Part shown: positions 1 through 8,730 of the stretch, one piece after another | Numbering within the stretch: position 1 is the first letter of the stretch | Layout of the letters: each line of letters starts with the position of its first letter | Origin: Pantoea sp. Nvir | GTDB lineage: Bacteria; Pseudomonadota; Gammaproteobacteria; Enterobacterales; Enterobacteriaceae | Length of the DNA: 64,000 nucleotides | Direction of reading: 5' to 3' | NCBI RefSeq assembly: GCF_009829915.1 | Contig: NZ_SZZW01000006.1 | Coordinates: 1-64,000 of the forward strand | Notes under the pieces: generated by a model | What the model saw: only the letters and a program-made list of their open reading frames with translations | The model's database searches: none | Told to the model about the DNA's origin: nothing | Translations under genes and position numbers: made by a program

Positions 1-15
1 GCTTTTATTCTTCAG

Positions 16-157
16 AGTCAATCTCTTTTTTCAGAGATTTTCTCCGGGTTACTTAGCTGCTAAGTCTCCTGAATATCATACTCCGTTAGCTTTCGCGAGT
101 GTCAGTAAAAATGCATTATAGGAAGTTCTCTTAAAAAGGAGCTTTTTAAAATTTTGT
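16..157 (-). promoter_or_regulatory. rrn-type P1/P2 ribosomal RNA promoter region, firing leftward out of the window
   Basis: Read on the minus strand, a TATAATGC box (-10 hexamer at 115-120) is followed by ACTGACAC, the arrangement found at E. coli rrn P1 promoters. About 75 bases further on is TTGACTCTG (hexamer at 16-21), the -35 start typical of rrn P2; its -10 box would lie beyond the left edge. An A+T-rich block at 142-157 sits where the P1 UP element should be. The P1 -35 hexamer is degenerate (no TTGTCA at 16-17 bp spacing). In E. coli gmhB is directly followed by rrnH on the same strand, which is the arrangement implied here. No rRNA sequence lies inside the window, so the operon itself is inferred. 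Confidence 0.8.
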
Positions 158-167
158 ATGGCGCATC

Positions 168-752
168 TTATTTTTGCAAAGAGCGAAATGTTGATTGATT
201 TCTGATGGCTCGCGGTAGTGCAGCCAGGCTATCAATAACCCAGTCAGCTACAGCCTTTCCTTCCGATGTAACAATTTTACCACTGCGTACTAGTACTTTT
301 GTACCTACTCCTGCTGCTTTACCAGCCAACATATCCTCAGTTTTGTCACCAATCATATAAGAAGCGGCTATATCAATATTAAGATTCTTCTGTGCAGAAA
401 GTAGCATGCCCGGCTGCGGTTTACGGCAGTCGCATGCTTGACGATATTTTTTAACTTTGGCATCCGGCAAATGCGGACAAAAATAAATGCCGTAAAAATC
501 AACATGATGTTGTGCCAACGAGTAATTCATCCATTCGGTTAATTGCATAAATAGATCTTTTGTGAAAATCCCCCTACCAATACCAGATTGATTGGTCACT
601 AGCACCAAAGCAAACCCCATTTTTTTTAATTCTTTTAGTGCTTCAATAGCACCGTCGATAAATTTAAAATTATCAATTTTGTATACGTAACCACGATCAA
701 CATTTAAAGTGCCATCGCGATCGATGAAAATGGACGGAACTTTATTTACCAC
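168..752 (-). CDS. gmhB: D-glycero-beta-D-manno-heptose-1,7-bisphosphate 7-phosphatase GmhB
   Basis: Cytoplasmic HAD-superfamily phosphatase that removes the C7 phosphate from heptose bisphosphate on the way to ADP-heptose for the LPS inner core. The HAD nucleophile motif DRDGT is at residues 11-15, and the late acidic motif GDKTED near 135-140. The zinc-loop ligands of the GmhB family (C92, H94, C107, C109) are all present, followed by the conserved RKPxPGM. The 194-residue length matches E. coli (191). The start is GTG. It serves the same pathway as hldD, waaC and waaF at the other end of the window. metNIQ, its E. coli upstream neighbours, are absent. The rrn promoter begins within a few bases of its stop. 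Confidence 0.95.
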   Translation of the reverse strand: MVNKVPSIFIDRDGTLNVDRGYVYKIDNFKFIDGAIEALKELKKMGFALVLVTNQSGIGRGIFTKDLFMQLTEWMNYSLAQHHVDFYGIYFCPHLPDAKVKKYRQACDCRKPQPGMLLSAQKNLNIDIAASYMIGDKTEDMLAGKAAGVGTKVLVRSGKIVTSEGKAVADWVIDSLAALPRAIRNQSTFRSLQK

Positions 753-2245
753 TAAGAAATTCCTATTACTTAATATTTTGCTAAAAAATTTAATAACTAA
801 AAAAGATCAAAGTAATCTATCAAAATTCATATTTCACTTAACGCTGGTAAAGAAAATTTCATACACTGCAGTAACTTACTAAACTAGTAAACTCAGTTTA
901 TATATCTAGTGAACAACCGCTTTTGACCATTTTAAGTGCACTTTAGCTGACACTGGTATACTATCGTATTTAACTCATTTTCTGAGAGATTTACTTTAAG
1001 TATTTAATGAATTTATCTACGTTTTTTGTTTGCAAAAGCATACACAGTGGCGCTCTAAAATTAAGAAAACATATGATGTACTGACTTAAAACGTTTAGCC
1101 TAGCTGAAAAAACACAATATTATAATGCTTCACCTAAAATCATCTTTGATAAACAGAAATTTTATTTGACTTAAATGACCGGTGCTAAGAAAAATACTAA
1201 AAAGTCGCCCCTATAAAGAATTTTTGTTCCATGAGCCGCTCGCCATTCAATAGTCTTATAATTATAAACCCCGGAAAGGTGCACATATCGTACTTTCTAA
1301 AGATGAGATCAACCTAGTTCGATATTTTCTATCGTAAAAATTAAAAATGTACTTAGTTCAGTTAAAAAATAGCATATTATGTCTTGCCTCAAATAAAATA
1401 AAACGCGTCACAAAAGTCTGTGGTTTTTACTCTTCCCGCTTGATACAGAAGCAATCGAGCACAATGGTTACTAATTCAAGGCGTCCGGCAATACAGATAT
1501 AATACTCCTTTAGAGTAATATCATCTTTTATTACTGCAGTTATTACTGTACGGGATGTCTCTTATACCCATCTCCCAACTCCTCAAGCAGAGGAATCACT
1601 TTCAGATTAATGTAATTCACTGCTCGTATGTTGAATTCAAATAGACCTTAAATATTCTGTAGTTCGCTATCACCCGAGCAAATTCTAATATATTCTTTTG
1701 GCTATTGAGAAAGGCATGAAAGTCAGCAATATCGAACGAGAACAGGAGAAGCCGGTTCCACCGGAAATCAACACAATTAATGGTGTACTTTCTTCTCACA
1801 AACAAGCGTCGCAATACAGTACCTCAACAATCATCCGGCAATTATCGAGATACGATCTGTCACTGCCATGGTATTATGGAGATCTAAATCAGATGCGCCA
1901 ATGTGTATTTTAATAATTTTTTTCATCGGTGTCGAGGTAAGTTAAAAGGGATTTTTATCATACTCGTCCATCATTAATATTAAGTATTTCACCGTACAAA
2001 AAGTAAAAGCGGCTTCAGGAATTCGATCAACACGATACACGATTGCAGTAATCTTTTTAACATTCTCCTTATTTCTCTCAGAGGATACCGCCCGCTATGG
2101 TAAGATATATAGAAAAATAGTCTTCATTAAATTATGAGATATTTATTGGAAATGCATATCACTTCACAAAAATAATATTTACTTTCTTCAGCAGCATTTA
2201 ATGCACTAGTGTCAAAGGATAATCCGGTGAGAAGTATTGAGAACA
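753..2245. other. Long non-coding, decayed spacer between gmhB and tatC
   Basis: This A+T-rich stretch separates two genes that are not neighbours in E. coli, so it is probably the scar of a large deletion or rearrangement. tatD, rfaH, ubiD and fre, expected beyond tatC, and metNIQ, expected before gmhB, could not be recognised. The only part with coding-like codon texture is at about 1698-1913 (separate entry). Confidence 0.6.
1698..1913 (+). other. Unidentified short open frame, probably a gene fragment
   Basis: A 71-codon plus-strand frame opening with TTG. Its codon pattern (runs such as GAA CAG GAG AAG CCG) looks more like eroded coding sequence than the A+T-rich surroundings, and the translation contains the low-complexity-free stretch IEREQEKPVPPEINTIN. 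There is no convincing ribosome binding site. I could not match it to any family I know; it is not tatD, rfaH, ubiD or a metNIQ component. An overlapping 65-codon frame runs on the other strand and is equally unrecognised. Most likely a remnant of a deleted gene; an expressed small protein is less likely. Confidence 0.25.
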
Positions 2246-3007
2246 TTAGATATTTTGGTGTGGTACCTTACTTTTTCTTTGACTAGACTCACTACTAACG
2301 TAGTAACGCGAAAAAAATACTCCGACTTCGAATAGGCAGTACATCGGAATAGCGAGTAAAGTTTGTGAAAAAACGTCTGGTGGTGTGAATAACATTCCTA
2401 TTATGAACATGCCAACCAGAATATAAGAACGTTTTTTTTTCAAATATTCCGGCGTAGTTATACCGCTCCAGCACAGCAACACAATCACCACCGGCACTTC
2501 GAAAGAAACACCAAACGCCATAAATAGTGTCATCATGAAGTCGAGATAATGAGTAATATCGGTCGCAATAGTCACGCCCTGCGGCGCAATTTTAGCAAAG
2601 AAGCCGAACGCTAGCGGGCAGATGATGAAATAGGCAAAAGCTACTCCTACGTAGAACAGTAGTGTACTGAAGAAGAGCAGCGGCATAACCAGATTACGTT
2701 CGTGACGATAGAGTGCTGGCGCAACAAATGCCCAGACCTGGTACAAGATTATCGGTACTGCAATAAAGATGGAAACAATAATAGTAAGCTTAATCGGTGT
2801 AAAAAATGGCGAAGCGACGTCAGTAGCGATCATACTTGCCCCTGCAGGCATTTGAAGAATCATTGGTGCGGCAACTAAATGATATATATCGTTGGCAAAA
2901 TAGATCAGCGCTAAGAAAATTACAAAAACTGCGATAATACAGTTCAGAAGGCGCTTTCGTAATTCGATTAAATGACTGATAAGCGATTGGGTATCTTCGA
3001 TCACCAT
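2246..3007 (-). CDS. tatC: Twin-arginine translocase subunit TatC
   Basis: Polytopic inner-membrane receptor of the Tat pathway, which exports folded, often cofactor-containing proteins with an RR signal. The 253 residues (E. coli 258) align over the whole length, with six hydrophobic segments, the N-terminal [10 protein letters not shown] cytoplasmic signature, the periplasmic loop containing [14 protein letters not shown], and the conserved FGVSFEVPV and TPPDVFSQ blocks. It follows tatB with a 2-base gap, so the two are co-transcribed and probably translationally coupled. The C-terminal tail is short and charged. tatD, next in E. coli, is missing. The gene looks functional, but its partner tatA is decayed upstream. 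Confidence 0.97.
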   Translation of the reverse strand: MVIEDTQSLISHLIELRKRLLNCIIAVFVIFLALIYFANDIYHLVAAPMILQMPAGASMIATDVASPFFTPIKLTIIVSIFIAVPIILYQVWAFVAPALYRHERNLVMPLLFFSTLLFYVGVAFAYFIICPLAFGFFAKIAPQGVTIATDITHYLDFMMTLFMAFGVSFEVPVVIVLLCWSGITTPEYLKKKRSYILVGMFIIGMLFTPPDVFSQTLLAIPMYCLFEVGVFFSRYYVSSESSQRKSKVPHQNI

Positions 3008-3009
3008 GA

Positions 3010-3549
3010 TTATCGTTCATCATTTACAGAAATAGTTATGCCGGGCAGCGCAGCTGGTTCAGAGTTAACAACTGGTGCTTCCTTTTTCGAATTCATTTTA
3101 GATTTTATAATATTGTCAGTAGATTCAAGTAACTGTGCGGTAACGCTAGTGCTCATATCATGAGTCGTCAACGGTGTTACATGTTCTGCCATGCGTTGAC
3201 ACAGAGTATCTCTTGTATGAGATTCATACTCAGCCTTTTCGATATCAATTCTTTGCTGAACTGCGCGCTTCATCGAATCAGCAGTTTTACGCATCTCTTC
3301 CATAGACTTTTTTAGCTCCGGTGATGTAGTGGTACTACAGCTCATTTCTTCTACTTTTTTCAAGCTGTCCTGCAATTCCTGTAGTTTCAGTTCCTGAGCT
3401 AGCTCGTGCTGTACGTTGGCAGCTAGCGAGCGTATCGCCCGAATCCAACCTAATACAGTTTTTATTGCAACCGGCAATCGTTGCGGACCAAGGAAAATTA
3501 GCCCAATCACGAATACCAACACCAATTCACTAAAATTAATATCAAACAC
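3010..3549 (-). CDS. tatB: Sec-independent translocase subunit TatB
   Basis: Single-span membrane protein that pairs with TatC in the Tat substrate receptor. The start is GTG, as in E. coli tatB, with VFDINFSEL at the N-terminus. The membrane helix spans about residues 6-21, followed by the hinge motif [11 protein letters not shown], an amphipathic helix, and a long polar charged tail with weak coiled-coil character (to residue 179; E. coli 171). It is in operon with tatC downstream and ubiB upstream. With the adjacent tatA broken, TatB may have to supply the pore function too; in E. coli, point mutations in its N-terminus are known to let TatB or TatA cover for each other. That role here is inference. 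Confidence 0.96.
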   Translation of the reverse strand: MFDINFSELVLVFVIGLIFLGPQRLPVAIKTVLGWIRAIRSLAANVQHELAQELKLQELQDSLKKVEEMSCSTTTSPELKKSMEEMRKTADSMKRAVQQRIDIEKAEYESHTRDTLCQRMAEHVTPLTTHDMSTSVTAQLLESTDNIIKSKMNSKKEAPVVNSEPAALPGITISVNDER

Positions 3550-3803
3550 GTCTTATACCTTTACCTTCTTGTTGTTTTTGTTTTCTTATGTTAGCCGACA
3601 TTTACTCTACCTCCTGATCATTTTGTTGATCAAGTTAACGTACTGCTCTTCGTATCATGTTTTTCATTATAACTTGTGATTCATGAGGCACTCACTCGAT
3701 GAAGAAATCAAGATTTGAATATAAAGTTTTTAACTTATTAATTCTTAAAAAATATAAAGATGAAGGTAATGTTTAAAAATTGATCAGTACTGATACTACT
3801 CAT
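3550..3803 (-). pseudogene. tatA: Decayed tatA (twin-arginine translocase pore subunit)
   Basis: Between ubiB and tatB, where tatA belongs, the minus strand still reads M-S-S-I-S-T-D-Q-F-L-N-I-T-F-I-F-I from the ATG at 3801-3803. This lines up position by position with the TatA start MGGISIWQLLIIAVIVV, but reaches a stop codon after about 20 residues. The TatA hinge (FGTKKL), amphipathic helix and acidic patch are gone, and only a lysine/glutamine-rich tail just before tatB is faintly TatA-like. The remnant is about 254 bp against 270 bp in E. coli, so decay was by substitutions and small indels. A second tatA or tatE elsewhere in the genome cannot be excluded. Confidence 0.75.
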
Positions 3804-3920
3804 AAAATATAATCTCTATTTTTATAAAAATTTATATCAAGGGACACGATGTTCCCTAAAAGTTATGATACCACCGTATTTAGCTTAATTTATTACCTAA
3901 ATACAAAAAATAGCTGATAA

Positions 3921-5558
3921 TTAATTTGTTTTATGCCAGCCAATTAACCAAATGAGGATACCTGTCACTATCCATATAAATGGAAGAAAATAGCAGTCTT
4001 GGCGGCTCAGTAACAAGGCTGTACCGCTTAATAGAAGTATCGCGCCTACTCCAAATAGATAGCTCGCTTTATAATGTCGTGTACGCTGAGCATGTATGTC
4101 GCCTACTAGCTTATCAACGCTATGATGTAAAAGCTCATGCTGATGCATGATGTCATAGAAAAGTTCTGGTAGCTCTGGAAATTTCTCTGCCCAGAAATAA
4201 GCTTGCTCTTTTAGAGAATGCAGCATTGCAGTTAACCCTATTTGGTCCTTAATCCAGTTTTCAAGAAATGGCTTCGCTGTTTTCCAAAGGTCGAGTTGTG
4301 GATAGAGCTGCCGGCTAATACCTTCAATACAAAGTAGTGTTTTCTGCAACAATACTAGCTGAGGCTGCACTTCCATATTGAAACGGCGTGCGGTGCTAAA
4401 CAGATCTAATAATACATGACCGAATGAAATATCTGCTAAGGGTTTCTCAAAAATGGGCTCGCAGACAGTACGAATAGCGAACTCAAAATCTTCAACGCTA
4501 GTATCTGGTGGCACCCATCCCGAATCGACATGCAATTCAGCAACTTTTCGATAATTGCGATTAAAGAAAGCAATAAAGTTTTCAGCCAAATAGCGCTTAT
4601 CTTTTTTATTCAAAGAACCAACAATGCCATAATCAATAGAGATATATTTCGGATCTTCCGGGTGATCATAACTGACGAAGATATTACCTGGATGCATGTC
4701 AGCGTGGAAGAAACTATCTCGAAACACTTGAGTAAAAAAAATTTGTACGCCGCGCTCAGCTAGCAGCTTCATATTGACGCCGTGATGTGATAGTGTTGCC
4801 ATATCAGAGATTGGAATACCATAGATGCGCTCCATTACTAGCATAGTTTCGCTGCAGTATTCTGAATAGACTTCTGGCACGTAGAGAATATTACTGTCTG
4901 CAAAATTTCGTCGCAATTGAATTGCATTAGCTGCTTCACGTAGTAAATTTAGCTCATCGATTAACGTTTTTTCGTAATCGCGTACTACTTCCATTGAATG
5001 TAGACGCCGTCCTTCCCGCAGGAACCGTGGTACCCAGCAAGCCAAACGATACATTAGCTTCATATCTATTCTAATGACTGGTAGTATGTCCGGACGAATG
5101 ACCTTTATCACCACTTTTTTATTATTACTTTTTAAAGATGCGGCATGCACCTGTGCAATTGACGCAGATGCCAGTGGTTTGATATCGAAATCATTGAACC
5201 AAGTTTCAATTGGGCCGCCGATCGATTTTTCTATCTGCTTTTTAGCTTTCACGCCATCAAATGGCGCAACACCATCTTGCAATATTGCCAGCTGATCAGC
5301 AATAACTCGCGGAAAGAGATCACGGCGTGTTGAAAGCATCTGACCAAACTTAATCCAGACTGGACCGAGCTGCTCTATTGCCAAACGCATCCTAACGCCA
5401 ATATCTTTATGTTGATGACAGTGAGGAATCCATAAGACAGTGAAACGCCAGAGGCGTATCGGAAAAGTAAGACGCATAGGGGGAATCAGTTCATAAAGAC
5501 CATAGGTCAAAAAGATTTTGATGATAAAATATAAACGGTGAATCTCACTAAACGTCAT
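3921..5558 (-). CDS. ubiB: Ubiquinone biosynthesis accessory protein UbiB (ABC1/ADCK atypical kinase family)
   Basis: Membrane-associated ABC1-family protein needed for coenzyme Q formation, thought to act as an ATPase that helps extract or chaperone hydrophobic intermediates. The signature KFGQ is at residues 70-73, the alanine-rich nucleotide loop ASIAQVHAA around 132-140, the VAIK-type lysine near 152, then the HADMHPGN catalytic loop and a DYG in place of DFG. Two hydrophobic helices at about 495-540 anchor the C-terminus. The length of 545 equals E. coli UbiB (546). It heads the residual ubiB-(tatA)-tatB-tatC operon. The upstream partners ubiE and ubiJ are lost here, so quinone synthesis must rely on genes elsewhere or be impaired. 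Confidence 0.97.
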   Translation of the reverse strand: MTFSEIHRLYFIIKIFLTYGLYELIPPMRLTFPIRLWRFTVLWIPHCHQHKDIGVRMRLAIEQLGPVWIKFGQMLSTRRDLFPRVIADQLAILQDGVAPFDGVKAKKQIEKSIGGPIETWFNDFDIKPLASASIAQVHAASLKSNNKKVVIKVIRPDILPVIRIDMKLMYRLACWVPRFLREGRRLHSMEVVRDYEKTLIDELNLLREAANAIQLRRNFADSNILYVPEVYSEYCSETMLVMERIYGIPISDMATLSHHGVNMKLLAERGVQIFFTQVFRDSFFHADMHPGNIFVSYDHPEDPKYISIDYGIVGSLNKKDKRYLAENFIAFFNRNYRKVAELHVDSGWVPPDTSVEDFEFAIRTVCEPIFEKPLADISFGHVLLDLFSTARRFNMEVQPQLVLLQKTLLCIEGISRQLYPQLDLWKTAKPFLENWIKDQIGLTAMLHSLKEQAYFWAEKFPELPELFYDIMHQHELLHHSVDKLVGDIHAQRTRHYKASYLFGVGAILLLSGTALLLSRQDCYFLPFIWIVTGILIWLIGWHKTN

Positions 5559-5990
5559 TTCGCCTCCAACTATGTTATGCTGAATGATTATTTAACGCAT
5601 CAAGCGATAATCCATCGTGTCAAACTACTTACAGACCATCTAATGCGAAGCACCACTCTCCAAGTCAATACACTGTCTTAAATAGTTCCTCCGCGATGAG
5701 TACCTTGCTACCATACATTCTCTGTTATAATGGTAGAGGGGAAAACTTAGCGGTCAAATATCAGCTAGTGCTGATAAACAGATCTAATAGGAGATCTCTG
5801 TAGCACATGTTGCCACTATCTATAGTAAAATGTTACAGATAAGGTAAATCTCAAGTGGGACTAGAGCGTTCATCATATAAAATGCCACTGCTACTAAGGT
5901 AACCTTATTTGCAATACCTACTGTTGTACAGATAACACTCATCTACTTGTATTAGAGTCAGGATAATCAAGCGTACAACTGTCAGGTTAT
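5559..5990. other. Spacer at the site of lost ubiE-ubiJ, with a probable ubiJ tail
   Basis: E. coli has ubiE and ubiJ between rmuC and ubiB. Here only about 430 bp remain. On the minus strand directly before the ubiB start, about 45 bases (around 5560-5605) resemble the end of E. coli ubiJ: a DAL codon run followed by TTGGAGGC just ahead of the ubiB ATG, with in-frame stops and indels. The remnant also supplies the ubiB ribosome binding site (GGAGG). Nothing of the ubiE methyltransferase can be recognised. Confidence 0.45.
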
Positions 5991-7466
5991 TCATAAATCC
6001 ATTGCTTCAGTAACACCTCCTGGTCTATCCTTTTCATCCCATGTTTCCGGCATGGCTCGCTCAACTAACTGAGAATTAATTGACCGTTTTACTTCAATAC
6101 CTAAGGCTTTAAAAGCCTCGCTCTGCGCAATTAAATTTCCACGTCCCTCCACTAGCTTTTTCATTGCTCCATGGTAACTATTTTGCACTTTATCCAGATT
6201 AAGGCCGATGCTACTCAGATCGTCGACAAACAGCCGTATCTTATCGTACAGACGAGCCGCATGTTCAGCAATATGCTGTGCATTACGGCTTTGATTTTCA
6301 TAGCGCCAGAGATTATTAATAGTACGCAACGCCACCAACAGCGTAGTGGGACTAACCAACATGATATTCTGCTGTAATGCCTCACTGATTAACTCTGGCT
6401 GGCGGTCGATAGCCAGAAGAAATGCCGGCTCAACCGGGATAAACATCAATACATAATCGAGTGAACGTAACCCGACTAGTCGCTGATAATCTTTGCGTGC
6501 TAGCAAACGAATATGGCTACGTACTGCAGCGATATGTTCCTGAAGTGCTTGCTTACGCATAGCTTCATCTTCTGCATTAAAGTAGCGTTCATAGGCCACC
6601 AGTGTCATCTTGGCGTCTAACACCACATCCTTGCCTTGCGGCAGACGTACGATAACATCTGGTTGCATTCTCTCCTGTTGTTCCGATTGTAAACTTACCT
6701 GTATCTGATACTCATATCCTTCGCGTAGTCCAGAAATTTCTAGAACGCGGTTTAGCACTAATTCGCCCCAGTTTCCCTGAATTTTTTTATCACCTTTTAA
6801 GGCCTTAGTTAGATTAATCGTCTCCTGTGCCATCTGCGTGTTCAGATTCTGTAGCTGACGGATTTCATGTGCCAGTGTGTGTCGCTCTCGCGCCTCCTGA
6901 CTAAAGCTGTACTGCACCTGATGACTGAAACCTTCAAGCTGCTCACGCAATGGAGTCAGCAAATTACTGAGGCTTTGGCGGTTCTGTTCATCCATGCGGC
7001 GTCCGCTGTTTTCAAAGATACGATTGGCTAGATTTTCGAACTGTGTGCTTAAAAGTTTTTCGCTGTTTGTGAGTAACCGCTGCTTCTCCTCGACAGCGAA
7101 GCACGTCTCTTCAAAGCGGATAGTAACTTCACTTAGCTTAGCTGCTTGTATGCTGTTTGCTTCTATCTGATTGCGCAGCTCACAGTTGAGTTTTTCACAT
7201 TCTCCGCGCCAATAGTCGAGTTGTGTCAGCCGTTCCTGTGCACTACTCAGCTCGTTGAGAAGCTGACGTAGCTCCTTGTCACGCTGCTGCTGCTGCTGCT
7301 GGAATTGTTCAATCTGCTTTTGCTGGCGCTGCTGCACTTCCTGAAGCAAACGACGCTCGGTGAGAAAGCTAACAGTCTGATGGCTAGAGCGCAATAGTGA
7401 CATAATCCACCCAATACTAAATCCGGCCAACACCAGAAAGGAGTTGATAATAATCTGATAATACAT
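5991..7466 (-). CDS. rmuC: DNA recombination protein RmuC
   Basis: RmuC-family protein linked to limiting rearrangements at inverted repeats, with a predicted PD-(D/E)XK-like nuclease core. An N-terminal membrane segment (about residues 5-25) is followed by a long glutamine-rich coiled coil (to about 210), then the conserved nuclease-like part with GNWGELVLNRVLE, MQPDVIVRLPQGKDVVLDAKM and DYVLMFIPVEPAF. I chose the ATG at 7464-7466, which has GAGGG seven bases upstream; a GTG six codons earlier is possible but has no site of its own. The C-terminal tail is shorter than in E. coli. A (CAG)-type codon run near 7290-7310 encodes a poly-Q patch. ubiE/ubiJ, downstream in E. coli, are gone. Confidence 0.93.
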   Translation of the reverse strand: MYYQIIINSFLVLAGFSIGWIMSLLRSSHQTVSFLTERRLLQEVQQRQQKQIEQFQQQQQQRDKELRQLLNELSSAQERLTQLDYWRGECEKLNCELRNQIEANSIQAAKLSEVTIRFEETCFAVEEKQRLLTNSEKLLSTQFENLANRIFENSGRRMDEQNRQSLSNLLTPLREQLEGFSHQVQYSFSQEARERHTLAHEIRQLQNLNTQMAQETINLTKALKGDKKIQGNWGELVLNRVLEISGLREGYEYQIQVSLQSEQQERMQPDVIVRLPQGKDVVLDAKMTLVAYERYFNAEDEAMRKQALQEHIAAVRSHIRLLARKDYQRLVGLRSLDYVLMFIPVEPAFLLAIDRQPELISEALQQNIMLVSPTTLLVALRTINNLWRYENQSRNAQHIAEHAARLYDKIRLFVDDLSSIGLNLDKVQNSYHGAMKKLVEGRGNLIAQSEAFKALGIEVKRSINSQLVERAMPETWDEKDRPGGVTEAMDL

Positions 7467-8730
7467 AACACCCTCACGATGCACGTTGCTGGGAAAAGAT
7501 AGAATTACACTATATGGATATATAGATTTTTTACACTTAGATAAAAAATTACAGAACTGTTACCTAGAGGCAGACTTCTCTTAATGTATATGTAAAACAA
7601 AAAAGCATCAGCGCACTCTACTGAGTACTTTTTACTTGAATTAGAGACATGATGACTTGCTGCCTGCAGTCAATTTAATGGAGTGATTACGTTTCCTCTC
7701 TTTGACATCGTCTTACCTACCATGCTGAAGATGGATAAAGAATGATATTAATAATTAATAAGTCGTACTAATCAGTAAAGCTCTAGGTTCTGCTATAACT
7801 AGCTATAAAATTGTGCATGTAGTGGATATAATTAAGAGGAACTGCGACTGCAGTGACTTCGTGCTTCCGTATCACTAAAAATAAGTCATCAGTGTGATTG
7901 ATGAATTGGCTAAAACAATTAATATAGTTACTTATAATGTAGTACGTATCTTATCAAGCTAGACACTGCAATTTTTAACGTAGCTTTTCAAGTATCTACC
8001 TACCATAGCTCTAGAGTAGCGTACCCATGTATAAGTTAGGTTTTGTAGAGATACATAAACATATTCTGAATAAGTCTTCCTCTACTTTATTACAGGGCTG
8101 ACTGAAAAATGTCATAACAAATAGTACGCTACTTAAACTTTAATATTTAGAAGTTCTTTCTAACCATTGAAAATAATTCGTCACCACGCCGCTCTATTTA
8201 GAACTTAAAAGATCTCTAATACCGTTCAAACAAAGCACGGAATAATTTTCTGTGTACATCCAATTTTATCCGCTTATGATACGATATCCGTAGACCTATT
8301 TAAGAAATAAAATTCATAACAATAACCATCATTAAAGATAAATATCTCTTATTACTATAAGCAAGTTTTCAGAGCTCTCTTTATACTAATCATGTGCACT
8401 AAAATTTAGTGATAGTATTAAGATAGATTAATTTTGAATGGTCTTTATTCTCTTCCAGTCTTTCATGCACTTTATAACCTATAGATTATAGTAGAATTAA
8501 CTTCCTGCCATCCTGGTAGAAAAAATAAAAAATACGGTACAAACATTCTTTACTATTAAATTTATAGTCGGCCTCGCACGCAGCTGACCGACACAATAAG
8601 AATATACACCAAAAAAACAGCTTGAATACACAAGCACAACCTCAGTGTAAAGATAAGGAAAAGAATACGACTACCTCACATGGAGATAAAAAGGTGTCGT
8701 GTTGACCAGTATTAAAAATATATAGCGAAC
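7467..8730. other. Non-coding spacer between rmuC and metE (site of lost udp)
   Basis: E. coli carries udp and ysgA here. Roughly 1.26 kb remain, A+T-rich with stops in all frames. I could not recognise udp remnants. A G+C-rich imperfect hairpin near 8570-8595 (GTCGG paired with CCGAC) lies downstream of metE and could be its terminator, but no clear T-run follows it. Confidence 0.6.

Noticed and set aside
5701-5760. TATAAT box with TTGCTA as a plus-strand promoter
   Set aside because: Spacing is only 15 bp and no plus-strand gene follows.
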